Source of the DNA: Mycetocola saprophilus
GTDB taxonomy: Bacteria; Actinomycetota; Actinomycetes; Actinomycetales; Microbacteriaceae
Assembly (NCBI RefSeq): GCF_000718085.1
Contig: NZ_JOEC01000001.1
Span: 806,001 to 870,000, forward strand
Reading direction: 5' to 3'
DNA: 64,000 nucleotides
The notes under the pieces were generated by a model. That model was not told the DNA's origin. It saw only the letters and a list, made by a program, of their open reading frames with translations, and did no database searches. Positions within the stretch are counted from its first letter, which is position 1. Each line of letters starts with the position of its first letter. Of this stretch, positions 1 through 8,766 are shown in pieces. A program made the position numbers and the translations under genes.

Positions 1-1
1 G

Positions 2-1096
2 GAACAACAGGATTCAGGGTGGGAAAAGGTTTGCCCATCGGGCCGAGACAAGGCGGATGGATCGTGGGTTGGTGATGCTTGGGAAGACGCCATGAACGAT
101 GCGGTCAAGTCTGGAGCATCGATTGTGTCGGTTTCGCTCGCTGGTTCAGCAATTTCATTCAGAGATGGGCTTGTATATGCAGCGGCTCATGGTGTGACTG
201 TAGTTGCTTCAGCAAGGAACCCAGGAAATGATTCGATCGGAGTCGGCGGATATCCGGCGGCGGGGAACGGGACTGTCTCGGTTAACGCAGTTGGCCCTGA
301 CAACAAGGTGATTGGCAGAAGCGTCGACTTTGAGCACGCTACTCAGCTGGGTAGCGCGAATATGGGAGTCAGCGCACCCGGTGTTCGAATTCTCTCGATC
401 GGCCGCGATTGGGCCCCGAAAATAGAGAACGGTACGTCATACGCAACGCCATTGACTGCGGGTGTTCTTGCATTGGCCGCAGAAAAATACCCAAAGGCAA
501 CACAAAATCAAATACTTCAATCGTTGGTTAGCACAACCGATGCTTCACTCAGAGATGGCACGCCATCGTGGGACCCTGAACTTGGTTTCGGGATCGTGTC
601 GCTGCCACAGCTACTTGAACGGGACCCAGGTGGACTTCAGGACCTAAACCCACTTTTCGTGTCTAAGCCCAGCGACAGTCGTTGTTTAGGGCCTCGTGAC
701 TCTGAACAGCCAACTACGATGAAGGACTGCTACTGGGCGCAGCTTCCCACAGCCGAGCAAGTCGCTGAGGCGGCCTCGAAACCAAGTGCGACGGGTGAGC
801 CATCGGAACCTGGCACTTCAGAGCCAAGTGCGCCCCCCGTTTTCATGATTATTGGTCTACTTCTGGGTGGACTGATAGTTATTGCCGCGGGCGTTTTTAT
901 CCCTATCGCCGTGACCAAAAAGAGTCGAAGTGGCCGGCAAAAAGCATTTGCCGGTGAGGCGCGGACTTCGGATGGCTCGACATCTGAAGTGCCATTTGCG
1001 CGCCAACATCCGACGAACTTCAACTTGCCAAATCTGGACCGCCAGAATCCCCCAAAGCCTAATGGCGATGAACCGCGAGGACCCGTTATCAAATGA
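2..1096 (+). CDS. Mycosin-like S8 serine protease of a type VII secretion locus (5' end outside the window)
   Basis: The frame is open to the left edge, so the real start and the catalytic Asp and His lie upstream. Seen here: the C-terminal half of a subtilisin fold with the Ser motif NGTSYATP (about nt 431-455). A Ser/Pro/Glu-rich linker follows, then one hydrophobic segment near nt 840-920 and a basic tail, which matches the membrane-anchored layout of mycosins (MycP). Mycosins sit in the cell envelope of ESX systems and stabilise or process components of the secretion machine. The tail after the membrane segment is about 55 residues, longer than I would expect for a mycosin. The downstream EccD, EccC and WXG100-like genes support the assignment. 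The internal ATG at 92 is not a plausible start because homology continues upstream of it. Confidence 0.85.
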   Translation, partial: EQQDSGWEKVCPSGRDKADGSWVGDAWEDAMNDAVKSGASIVSVSLAGSAISFRDGLVYAAAHGVTVVASARNPGNDSIGVGGYPAAGNGTVSVNAVGPDNKVIGRSVDFEHATQLGSANMGVSAPGVRILSIGRDWAPKIENGTSYATPLTAGVLALAAEKYPKATQNQILQSLVSTTDASLRDGTPSWDPELGFGIVSLPQLLERDPGGLQDLNPLFVSKPSDSRCLGPRDSEQPTTMKDCYWAQLPTAEQVAEAASKPSATGEPSEPGTSEPSAPPVFMIIGLLLGGLIVIAAGVFIPIAVTKKSRSGRQKAFAGEARTSDGSTSEVPFARQHPTNFNLPNLDRQNPPKPNGDEPRGPVIK

Positions 1097-1261
1097 TTAT
1101 CGCTGAGCGCCAGCAACGGTCATATAGGTAATGAATGGACGTGACCCTAATGAGCTGCCAGGGAGACGACGAAAAACGTTCACGAGTGCCTATTGGGGGT
1201 TCAAATTTGGCGGCGTTAAGGCTCGGGGATAAACGCCACTTCGCCGACAACCGATCCGCGA

Positions 1262-2054
1262 ATGGGCGAGTTGTGGTATGAGAATACAAGGTATTGTGTT
1301 TCTACCGCGGGCAATGAGGCCGTTCCGATGATTGCTGTCAGGCATTACAGCAAGGTGGTCGGGCAGAGCGCTGGTTGTGACAGCGCAGAAATATCCAAAG
1401 GCGACGCATAATCAGCTATTGCAGTCGATGATTAACACCACGGATAAGTCTCTTCGTGATGGAGGGTTGTCTTGGGAGAGTGATCTGGGTTTCGGTATCG
1501 TGTCATTGCCCGAAATGTTGAGTCGGGACCCTTTGGGGTATCCGGATGATAATCCTCTATTTGTGAAGGATCCGAGCGATCCTCGCTGTAAGGGGCCGCG
1601 CGCATCGACCCAGCCGACGACTATGGATGACTGCGCGTGGGCTCAGATTCCAACTCTCGAGGAGGTGAGAGATGCGAGTGCCGCGATTCGTCCATCTTCG
1701 AATCCGCCGGGATCAAGTTCGGTTGAGGTAGGGACCCAGTTCCCTTGGCTATTTGTTGGTTCAGGTTTTGGGGCTTTGCTGGTTGTTGCTGCCGGAATTC
1801 TGATCCCCGTGTTTGTCTTGCGCAACCGCAGGGGAAAAGCAGACGTTGCAGGCACCAGTCAGGTGGGGCATCTGAATTATCCCGGTCACGCACCTTCGCA
1901 GGCGCGGCAGAGCCCACCTGGAACGCAGCACAATTCTGTGGTCGGAAACCTCTCTCAAACTTCTCAAGGTTGGGGACCTCCAAACCAAGGAGGAGAACAT
2001 GTCCAGGGTGACGGCCGCCAGAATGCAACGCATGAAGAAGAGCGCAATACGTGA
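1262..2054 (+). pseudogene. Decayed second mycosin copy
   Basis: From about nt 1380 the frame encodes a close paralogue of the preceding protease tail: shared QKYPKAT/EKYPKAT, LGFGIVSLP and QPTTM.DC.WAQ.PT blocks, then a membrane segment (about nt 1735-1825) and a basic tail. The catalytic domain is gone. Upstream, nt 1301-1327 in another frame read STAGNEAVP, which resembles the subtilisin AGN block. At nt 1345-1380, where GTSxAxP should be, the frame shifts and the Ser motif is lost. The only start in the long frame is a TTG at 1332 directly after an in-frame stop. This looks like a tandem duplication whose copy has decayed. A truncated but expressed membrane protein cannot be excluded. Confidence 0.65.
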
Positions 2055-2973
2055 GGTGAGCGCTAATGTCTCAGCAGAGGGAAGGCAAAAAGTAACTTGT
2101 GGAACTTGCGGCTGGGAGGAGTTGGGCAGCGCCGATCCTTGCTACTGGTTGATGTGATCACAACCTCTGATTCACGGGGTTCAGAAAGCGACACGGGGCT
2201 GTCGACGAAGGAACATGCCGAGCGTCGGGAAGCTCCCGAGACGGCTTCAAAAGCATTCTCACGTCTCTGTTCATGATCCGATTTATTGAATGATTGTTCA
2301 GCGCACAACGATTTTCGCAATTTACAGGCCTTGAGACGGGCTCCGCTCAAACCGAAGACATCGACGCTGGTGGTGTGGCCGGGTCTGGGCGCTCGGGCTT
2401 GAATCACTTTCGTTGGTGGTTGAAAACCTTGCCGGTGCGTCAACCGGGAGCGCGTGATGGAGGTGGGAGCGGCTTCTGGTAATTGCATCTATTCACTGGC
2501 CGCGCGCAAAGGACTTACTTGTGCGGCGTTAATTGCTTTTTGCGTTGTAGTTGGTGAGGGTGCGCGAATGGACCTCGCCGCGGTCTGGGCGTTGCCGAGT
2601 ATATGGGCCATATGGTTTTGCGGTGCGGTGCGGTGCGGTGCGGTGTGCGGTGCGGCTGGGCGTTGTGGGTGGCTCCAATACAGCTGTTATTTGGTGTGCA
2701 ATCGGGGTATCTGATGTGAAATTTGCAATCTTGGTGGCGCAATTCTGTGTCGTAAAGAGGGTAGGCTAGCGGGGTACGCATACGTGCGTTCACATCTCAG
2801 TTGTCATCGTGGGGCGATGGATGAGGTGTTCGGAAAGTGCGAATTTCGTGCCGCCCGGGGGGAGCTTTCTGAGGGATTCGGAAATGAATGGTTGGTTCTC
2901 CCTCCCCATTCACACCGTGGAGTTCGCTGGTCGAACGACGCGAGAACGATCCCAGCAATTTGGAGGAGTAGCG
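2055..2973 (+). other. 919-bp gene-free stretch upstream of the type VII substrate genes
   Basis: I see no convincing gene here. Short open frames exist but have no recognisable domain and poor codon bias. The stretch looks less GC-rich than its flanks. It holds a TGCGG pentamer tract (2619-2655), and the last part should contain the promoter of the downstream operon, although no clear -35/-10 pair stands out. It may also hold more decayed remnants of the duplicated protease region. Confidence 0.5.
2619..2655 (+). repeat. TGCGG pentamer microsatellite
   Basis: Five contiguous TGCGG units (2619-2643), a TG interruption and two more units (2646-2655). It lies in the gene-free stretch between the protease remnant and the PE_PGRS-like gene. 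Confidence 0.85.
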
Positions 2974-4146
2974 ATGGCAAGCGACAAGATCGTTGTAGTA
3001 CCGCAAACCCTGATGGAAGCCGAACAGTACCAGGGCGACTTCGCCCGGGCGCTCGAGGCCAACTACGGCTACTTGCAGAAGCACTGTCGTCTCGATGGCG
3101 CATTTGGGGTGCTCATGTTGCCGATGCAGCAGTACCACAATCAGGCTCGTGACCTCATCCTCAAGAACTTTGAAAGCTTGAAGAAGGTCGCCGTCGCTAG
3201 CCAGGAGGGTCTGCGCCAGGCCCTCAACGATTACAGCGAGCACGAGCGCCAGGTAGTCGACGGCGTCAATAAGCTCGGCTATGAAATCAACGGCGATTTT
3301 TCCGGAAATACTGGAACGCAGATTTTTGGGCCGGTGACCATCAACGGTAACGGCAATTCCATCGGCGGCTCGGCCGGGGGCAGCAGCAGCGCCGACGGGG
3401 GATACTCCGGGGGCAGCACTGGTGGCGGCTACGGCCCCGGCGGTTCGGGTGGCGGTGCAGGTTCCGGTGGTTCGGGAGCAGGTGGTTCGGGCGGGAACGG
3501 CGGCAGCGGTGGTTCGGGCGGTGCCGGCGGCTCAGGTGGTGGTGCGCCCTATACGCCCCCGGTGGTCGATCAGACCCTTCCCGATTTCCCCGATGCTCCC
3601 ACCCCGCCCGTGCTCGGCGGAGGCTCCGGAGGCGCTGGTGGCGATGGGGGAGCCGGCGGTAGTGGTGGAGCCGGTGGAAATGCGGGCTCCGGAGGTAGCG
3701 GTGGAGCAGGCGGCGATGGTGGTGCCGGTGGAACCGGTGGAACCGGTGGCGTGGGCGGCCGCGACGACATTGTCACGCTGCCGGATGACAGGGTGATCCC
3801 GGTGGATCCCACACATCCCGAGGGACCCGGTGGGCAGGGAGGCCATGGATCGGTTGTTCCTCCCGTCGAAGGCGCCCTCCCCGGCAACCCCGACGCAGGC
3901 CTGCCTCCGAACTGGGATGAGATCGTAGCCAAGGACCCGCTGGGACGTACCGACGCGGAACTGCGCGAGCTGTGGCGCAACCGCGAGTCAATCGTCATCA
4001 TCGCGCCGGGTTCGTCTCAGATCGGATTCGGCTATCCCGATGAGGTGAACGTCAACGTGAACGTTGTATCCAACGTTCACGTCAATCTCAACCTCGACAG
4101 CCTCCTGCGCGAGGCCATTGGCAGTACCGAACGGAGCAACGCATGA
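2974..4146 (+). CDS. Gly-rich PE_PGRS-like probable type VII secretion substrate
   Basis: 390 residues. The start at ATG 2974 is chosen because TTGGAGGAG precedes it at proper spacing and homology-like sequence begins there; the frame is open further upstream. Residues 1-100 look like an alpha-helical hairpin and end in YSEHE (Tyr87, Glu91), which fits the YxxxD/E type VII export signal after a helix-turn-helix. About residues 115-320 are low complexity, built from GGSGG/GGAGGDGG-type repeats closely resembling mycobacterial PE_PGRS domains, broken by a Pro-rich segment. The C-terminus has an alternating NVNVNV-type stretch. There is no Sec signal peptide. It overlaps the WXG100-like gene by ATGA, suggesting translational coupling and perhaps co-secretion. 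The substrate role is inferred from motif and context. Confidence 0.6.
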   Translation: MASDKIVVVPQTLMEAEQYQGDFARALEANYGYLQKHCRLDGAFGVLMLPMQQYHNQARDLILKNFESLKKVAVASQEGLRQALNDYSEHERQVVDGVNKLGYEINGDFSGNTGTQIFGPVTINGNGNSIGGSAGGSSSADGGYSGGSTGGGYGPGGSGGGAGSGGSGAGGSGGNGGSGGSGGAGGSGGGAPYTPPVVDQTLPDFPDAPTPPVLGGGSGGAGGDGGAGGSGGAGGNAGSGGSGGAGGDGGAGGTGGTGGVGGRDDIVTLPDDRVIPVDPTHPEGPGGQGGHGSVVPPVEGALPGNPDAGLPPNWDEIVAKDPLGRTDAELRELWRNRESIVIIAPGSSQIGFGYPDEVNVNVNVVSNVHVNLNLDSLLREAIGSTERSNA

Positions 4147-4928
4147 GCTCGATCACCCCGGTAGCAGACCCCGCCTCGGTCCTGACCGAACCCACGGTCT
4201 CCAAGGAATCACTCGATCGCGTCATGAAGGCCCGAGGTAACTCGATCTTCGGACAGTTCGATAACGTCTCGCGTCAACTCTTCAACTTCAGTCCGCTGGA
4301 CGAGTGGGTGTTTAACCCGTTCATCGGAGACTGGCAGAGCATGGACCGGGCCTCAACCGCCTGGAGCAACACCGCGACCGCGCTGGACATGTTCGGACAG
4401 AATGCGCAGCACCTGACCGAGGTTGTCGGCGCGGATTGGGAGGGCCAAGGGTACCAGGCGTTCAAATCCTCCCAGGAAAAGTTCGCCGAGAAACTCCCTC
4501 CGCTGGCCCAGCAGTGCCGCAACGCCGCCGAGCTCAACACCGAATTCGTGAACTTTGCATCCGAGGTCGCCGGGCTCATTCTGGACATCCTGGATATTCT
4601 CGCGCAAAAGCTCATTCGGATGTCCGCCGAGGCCTCGGTGCCGATCGCCGGTTGGGTCGCCGCCGGCATCGAAATCGCCGACCTCGTGGCCAAGGTGTGC
4701 GACTGGTCGGTACGCGTTCTCGACCTGATCAACAGCGTGGTCCGCATCACCCAGGCCTACATCGCGATCATGACCGGATTCCAAAACTCGCTCGGCGCAA
4801 TCAGCTCGCTGCTGGATACCTGGTCGAGCGTGGCCTCCGGCGTGGGGTCCGTTGCCAGCCTTGCCGGTGATGTGCTCAAGATGGCACCCACAAAACCCGC
4901 CTCGAAAAAGCCCGCACCGACCGGGTAA
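4143..4928 (+). CDS. WXG100-like type VII secretion protein with extended C-terminus
   Basis: 261 residues, mostly helical. A WEG turn (Trp99-Glu100-Gly101, in DWEGQGYQAF) matches the WxG motif of ESAT-6-like proteins. The N-terminal extension and a long hydrophobic helical C-terminal half (about residues 140-245) make it much larger than a standard ~100-residue WXG100 protein, closer to LXG/PPE-like organisation. The tail is Lys/Pro-rich. It overlaps the upstream Gly-rich gene by four bases, so the pair may be exported as partners like PE and PPE. I see no clear C-terminal YxxxD/E. Confidence 0.65.
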   Translation: MSSITPVADPASVLTEPTVSKESLDRVMKARGNSIFGQFDNVSRQLFNFSPLDEWVFNPFIGDWQSMDRASTAWSNTATALDMFGQNAQHLTEVVGADWEGQGYQAFKSSQEKFAEKLPPLAQQCRNAAELNTEFVNFASEVAGLILDILDILAQKLIRMSAEASVPIAGWVAAGIEIADLVAKVCDWSVRVLDLINSVVRITQAYIAIMTGFQNSLGAISSLLDTWSSVASGVGSVASLAGDVLKMAPTKPASKKPAPTG

Positions 4929-4987
4929 CGGCCGCGTCAGAATCCGAACGCGCGAAGCGGCGCGAGTAACTCGATGAAAGGACCATC

Positions 4988-5392
4988 ATGAGCGATGACT
5001 TTGCCAGCACCATAGAAAACATTCGACAGCAGACCGCCGCTATCAGGAGCGAGCGTGATGCCCTGCGCAAGGAAATCGAAGCCGAGCGTGAGGCCAACGC
5101 CGAGCTCAAGGAGAAGCTGGTGGCCGCGCGACGTTCCGGGGAACTCGGATCCGAGTGGCGAGTACTGCAGCAGCGTATCGATATCTTCCAGACCACCGAA
5201 GACGATATCTACAACGGCATCGACCTCTCGCCCGAAGCCCGCTCGGTGCGTAGGACCATGGGTGAATACTATGGACGCGCGCAGCAGGAGATGCAGGAGG
5301 GGGATGGGAGCGAGGAACTGCTCGCGTCAAACGCCAGACTCGACCGGGAGCGCGAGAAACTCGTCGAGACCCTGCGGGACCTCCTATCCTAG
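4988..5392 (+). CDS. Small coiled-coil protein of the type VII locus, function unknown
   Basis: 134 residues, highly charged. Residues 5-50 have strong heptad-like coiled-coil character (RSERDALRKEIEAEREAN) and a second helical block covers about 100-134. There is no signal peptide or membrane segment. An AAAGGA ribosome-binding site precedes the ATG. It lies between the WXG100-like gene and eccD. By position it could be a chaperone (EspG-like in role, not in sequence) or a substrate. I do not recognise the family. Confidence 0.55.
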   Translation: MSDDFASTIENIRQQTAAIRSERDALRKEIEAEREANAELKEKLVAARRSGELGSEWRVLQQRIDIFQTTEDDIYNGIDLSPEARSVRRTMGEYYGRAQQEMQEGDGSEELLASNARLDREREKLVETLRDLLS

Positions 5393-5393
5393 G

Positions 5394-5467
5394 CTGACTG
5401 CTGACTGCTGACTGCTGACTGCTGACTGCTGACTGCTGACTGCTGACTGCTGACTGCTGACTGCTGA
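5394..5467 (+). repeat. Heptamer tandem repeat (CTGACTG)n
   Basis: Ten perfect CTGACTG units plus four bases begin two bases after the stop codon of the coiled-coil gene and end 64 bases before the eccD start. The unit length is not a multiple of three. A perfect tract of this kind is prone to slipped-strand length change, which would alter the leader of eccD. Confidence 0.95.
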
Positions 5468-5531
5468 ACCTTCACCCCCGCAACACAGTGCCATCCATGG
5501 GCCCCACGGGGCACCGGAAAGAAAGAACCGA

Positions 5532-6890
5532 ATGACCGAGTCCACCAAGGCTGCCCCCGCGCTGCGGCGAATTGCCGTGCGCGATGCGGACCGCCGGCAC
5601 GACCTGGTGATCCCACTGGGACAAACACTGGCCCACGCGCTCTCGGTATTTGGATCCGACCCCGTATCCGGAGGGCGCGTGTTCGGGCCCGGGGGCGAGG
5701 AGGTTGCCGTGCGCACTCCGGTCGCGGACCTGCGCGAGGGCGGCCTGTACACGATCGCTCGCGAGCGGCCGGTGAGTGCCAGAGAACGTCGCCTCGCCGC
5801 CGTACCCGACGGATTTACCCGGGTGGGGCCATGGTGGGTATTGCTGGGGTGCAGCATCCTGGTGGGTATCATCTCGACCGGGCTGGACCGATTTCGCCTG
5901 ACCGGCGCGCTCCTGCTGGGAATCGGAGCAATCCTGGGGGTCTTCATCGCCCAGCTGCGCCCCGAGCACGGCGAACGAGGTCGACTGGGCATTTCCTTTT
6001 ATACCCCCGTCGCCCTTGCGGTGATCGCCGCCCTGATCGGGGTTCCCCAGACCTTTGCCGGGTCCGCCCAGTTGGCCATCGCCGCCGCCGCGGCCGCGGC
6101 CGCCCTGATCTGTGCGCTCACCATGGTGATCAACACCGATACCCCGCGGCGGGCCGCCGCATCCGCCCTGGTGGTGGTTTTTGCCGGGCTGGCGGTGCTC
6201 TGGGGCCTCAGCATCCTGGCGGGCTACGGTGTCTCCCAGGCTGCCCTGGTCACCCTCGGATTCATTCCGCTCCTGCTGCGTGCCCTGCCCAGCGCGCTCT
6301 TCACCGTGGACGAGGGCTACCAGATCGACTTCGGCAGATTCATGACCGCCCGCTGGACCGTTCGCGGAAAGGTGCCCGAGTATCGACCCACGGTTGAGGT
6401 TCCCGAGGTCGAGGGCGTGGTTGCCGAAGCCCTCGCCCGACTACGCGCGCTGACCCTGGTCTTCTCGATTATTGCCGCTCTCTGTTTCCCGGCCATCGCC
6501 GAACCGTTGCTGTCGGATGCGGCGATTCAGCGCTGGGCAGCCCTCGCGCTGCTCGCGTTCCTGCCGCTGTCACTGCTGCTGGGGGGAAGGCGGGTGTCCG
6601 GTGCGGCGCAGCGGACGCCTCCACGCATCGCGGTGATGGTGGGTATCATCCTGGTTTCGGTTCCGGTCATGGCCAGGCTGACCGGCATGATCGAGCTGGG
6701 AGTCGCGGTGGGTCTGCTGGTGGGTGCGCTGCTTGCGGCCGCGGTCATCGTGCCATTTTCGCGAAACGTGCGCTCACTGGGATGGTCGCGCACGGGCGAC
6801 ATCGTCGAGAGCTTCGCGCTGGCCTTTTCCCCGGTGGCGGCCCTCCTGGCCGCCGGCACGCTCACCCTGTTGCAGGGAGCGCTGTCGTGA
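5532..6890 (+). CDS. eccD: EccD-like type VII secretion membrane channel protein
   Basis: 452 residues. Residues about 10-80 form a ubiquitin-like (YukD-type) cytosolic domain, followed by about 11 hydrophobic segments, the layout of EccD, the membrane-spanning core of ESX secretion complexes. A hydrophilic loop of about 45 residues separates the membrane helices near residue 260-300. The ribosome-binding site is a weak purine stretch (GGAAAGAAAG). It follows the heptamer repeat and precedes the RDD-FHA and EccC genes, as expected for the core operon. Confidence 0.85.
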   Translation: MTESTKAAPALRRIAVRDADRRHDLVIPLGQTLAHALSVFGSDPVSGGRVFGPGGEEVAVRTPVADLREGGLYTIARERPVSARERRLAAVPDGFTRVGPWWVLLGCSILVGIISTGLDRFRLTGALLLGIGAILGVFIAQLRPEHGERGRLGISFYTPVALAVIAALIGVPQTFAGSAQLAIAAAAAAAALICALTMVINTDTPRRAAASALVVVFAGLAVLWGLSILAGYGVSQAALVTLGFIPLLLRALPSALFTVDEGYQIDFGRFMTARWTVRGKVPEYRPTVEVPEVEGVVAEALARLRALTLVFSIIAALCFPAIAEPLLSDAAIQRWAALALLAFLPLSLLLGGRRVSGAAQRTPPRIAVMVGIILVSVPVMARLTGMIELGVAVGLLVGALLAAAVIVPFSRNVRSLGWSRTGDIVESFALAFSPVAALLAAGTLTLLQGALS

Positions 6891-6985
6891 TGAGATTTGC
6901 CCACCACACCCCGCCCTACACCCCGGTAGCACCGCCTCCGGTTGACTGCATGCCCACCCCGCCACAAGGAGTGTTCCCCCGATGA
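6890..6985 (+). CDS. Possible 31-residue peptide bridging eccD and the RDD-FHA gene
   Basis: The ATG overlaps the eccD stop (TGATG) and the stop overlaps the next start (ATGA at 6982-6985). The peptide is Pro/His-rich with no known motif. It may only serve to carry ribosomes across the gap, or be fortuitous; the next gene has its own AAGGAG. Confidence 0.2.
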   Translation: MRFAHHTPPYTPVAPPPVDCMPTPPQGVFPR

Positions 6986-8766
6986 GTGTTTCAAACACTT
7001 CGCAGACCCGCCGTCGTGGCGGGGGTACCACCGAGCAGACTCGGCCTCAGCAGGGTGCCGCGCCGGTCCGCTCCCGCGAGCGGGGTACAAACCCCGAGCC
7101 CAAGTTGACCGGCGATGCCCGCCTCGATGCCGCCCTACGTGCCTCCCGCGCCTGGGCTCATACCGCATCGGTGGGTAAGCGGCTTCTCGCCTACACGATC
7201 GACGTTGCGGTTGTCCTCATCCTGGCCGCGGTTGCCGGAGTCCTCACCCGCAGCCCGCTCGTGGGTGCGGTGGTCGCGCTGGAACTGGGAATCGTGCAGT
7301 GTGTGATCGAGGCTCGGACCGGACTCACGGCGGGTAACGCCTGCCTGCGACTGCGCACGGTTCGTGACGATGCGCCGCGATCGCCGGGTATCCGTGCCGC
7401 CGCGGTACGTGGCCTCATCATGCTCGGCGGATTCCTTGTGGGCGGAATCGGCGGCTGGCTGATGGTGGCCACCGCCGGTCTGGATCCTCGCCGCGCCGGC
7501 CGTAGCTGGGCCGATCGGGTGGGGCACACCCTGGTGGTGGCGGTCCCTTCCCGCGCCGAACTCGAATACCGCGCCAGCGCCCCGCGTGACAGCTGGGAGC
7601 AGCCCGTTCGTCCGGCCGCGACCACCCCGCCGCCCGGAATCGCCCCCGCACAGGGAACCAACCTTCTCCAGAACCAGCCGGCCGCCGCCACGATCCAGGA
7701 TGCCTCGGGTGCCGTAGCTTTGGGTGCTGTCGCCTCGGGTGCCGTGGCGTCAGGTGCCGGTGCCCCGCGGCCGGTAGCCTCGGGTGCCGTGCCTCCGCGG
7801 GCTGTCCCGGCCCCTCCTCGGGCCGGCGCGCAACCGGAAACGGCCGTGCGGGCCGCCGAGTCGCCGTCGCCTGCTCCCATGGGTGCACCCGCTGTTTCGG
7901 CCCCCATCGTCTCGACCCGCGGCGATCGGACCCCCGCGGCTACTCCGCCCGAGGCGGCTGCATCACGCGGTGTGGTGTCTCCGCCGCCGCGGCCCGATGC
8001 GCGTGACGCGGTGCCGCCGGCGTCCACTCAGGGTGCCCCGCCGGTGTCCGAGCGGCGCGCCTCCGCCGGTCGCCGCTCGGCAAACGGTGTGGCCGCTCCG
8101 ACCCCGATCACCCTGCCCTCCACCCAGGGTGTGCCGGTGCCGGATTCCGCGGCGATCGAACGCGATGCCGCGATCCGCGCCTCCGCTTCCCATGCGTCAC
8201 CGGCACCCGGTACCGCGCGTTTGAATGTGGCCCCCGTGACTCCGGATACCCCGGCAGCGGCGGCCGCTGCTCCGCCGCAGCCCGGCCCCGAGCCGACGAC
8301 ACCGGAAGCGTCTGCCCCGGCGGAGCCCGCCGTCCGCGAACCCGCCGACCCGCCCTCGGGCGTGGTGGCGGTGGGCAACCCGGTGCCGCGCGCCCGCATC
8401 CCGCGGCCCCGCGAGGGCGAGCTGCTGCTGGTGTTTGACACCGGTCAGCGAGTACAACTCCCGATCCCCGTGGTCGCCGTGCTCGGACGAAAGCCCGATC
8501 GCACCTCCGATCAGGATCAGATCGTGGCGATTGGCGACCCCGAGGGCACCGTCTCCAAGACCCACCTCAAGGTCGAATATCAGCGGGGGAGTGTCTGGGT
8601 CACCGACCTCGGCTCAACCAACGGCACCCACATCATCGACGACGACGGAGACGATGCGCAGCTGCCGGCCGGTGGCCGGGCCCTGGTTGCCCAGGGTGCC
8701 CGCGTACGCATCGGAAACCGCGTCTTTACACTGTCAACAATCATCGCTGGAGGATCGGATGAATAG
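6982..8766 (+). CDS. RDD-domain membrane protein with C-terminal FHA domain
   Basis: 594 residues. After a basic N-terminus, residues about 60-195 form an RDD domain with several membrane segments (GKRLLAYTIDVAVV). A long Ala/Pro-rich disordered linker (about 200-480) leads to a C-terminal FHA domain showing LGRK, SKTH and DLGSTNGT, the phosphothreonine-binding signature. AAGGAG precedes the start. It overlaps eccC by eight bases. FHA domains are fused to the EssC ATPase in Firmicutes type VIIb systems; here the FHA module is on a separate membrane protein next to EccC, so a regulatory or assembly role responding to Ser/Thr phosphorylation is a reasonable inference. Confidence 0.8.
   Translation: MSVSNTSQTRRRGGGTTEQTRPQQGAAPVRSRERGTNPEPKLTGDARLDAALRASRAWAHTASVGKRLLAYTIDVAVVLILAAVAGVLTRSPLVGAVVALELGIVQCVIEARTGLTAGNACLRLRTVRDDAPRSPGIRAAAVRGLIMLGGFLVGGIGGWLMVATAGLDPRRAGRSWADRVGHTLVVAVPSRAELEYRASAPRDSWEQPVRPAATTPPPGIAPAQGTNLLQNQPAAATIQDASGAVALGAVASGAVASGAGAPRPVASGAVPPRAVPAPPRAGAQPETAVRAAESPSPAPMGAPAVSAPIVSTRGDRTPAATPPEAAASRGVVSPPPRPDARDAVPPASTQGAPPVSERRASAGRRSANGVAAPTPITLPSTQGVPVPDSAAIERDAAIRASASHASPAPGTARLNVAPVTPDTPAAAAAAPPQPGPEPTTPEASAPAEPAVREPADPPSGVVAVGNPVPRARIPRPREGELLLVFDTGQRVQLPIPVVAVLGRKPDRTSDQDQIVAIGDPEGTVSKTHLKVEYQRGSVWVTDLGSTNGTHIIDDDGDDAQLPAGGRALVAQGARVRIGNRVFTLSTIIAGGSDE

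Noticed and set aside
2055..2808. Small genes in the gene-free stretch (for example 2294-2482 and 2454-2714)
   Set aside because: No domain, weak codon bias, no convincing ribosome-binding sites, and one is largely made of the TGCGG repeat.
2809..2973. Longer start for the PE_PGRS-like gene
   Set aside because: The upstream codons have no ribosome-binding site and give a non-conserved-looking sequence; GGAGG stands just before ATG 2974.
5384..5992. Minus-strand frames encoding Ser/Gln/Ala-Val repeats across the heptamer tract
   Set aside because: The heptamer is open in all frames by composition. The predicted products have no start context and run antisense into eccD.
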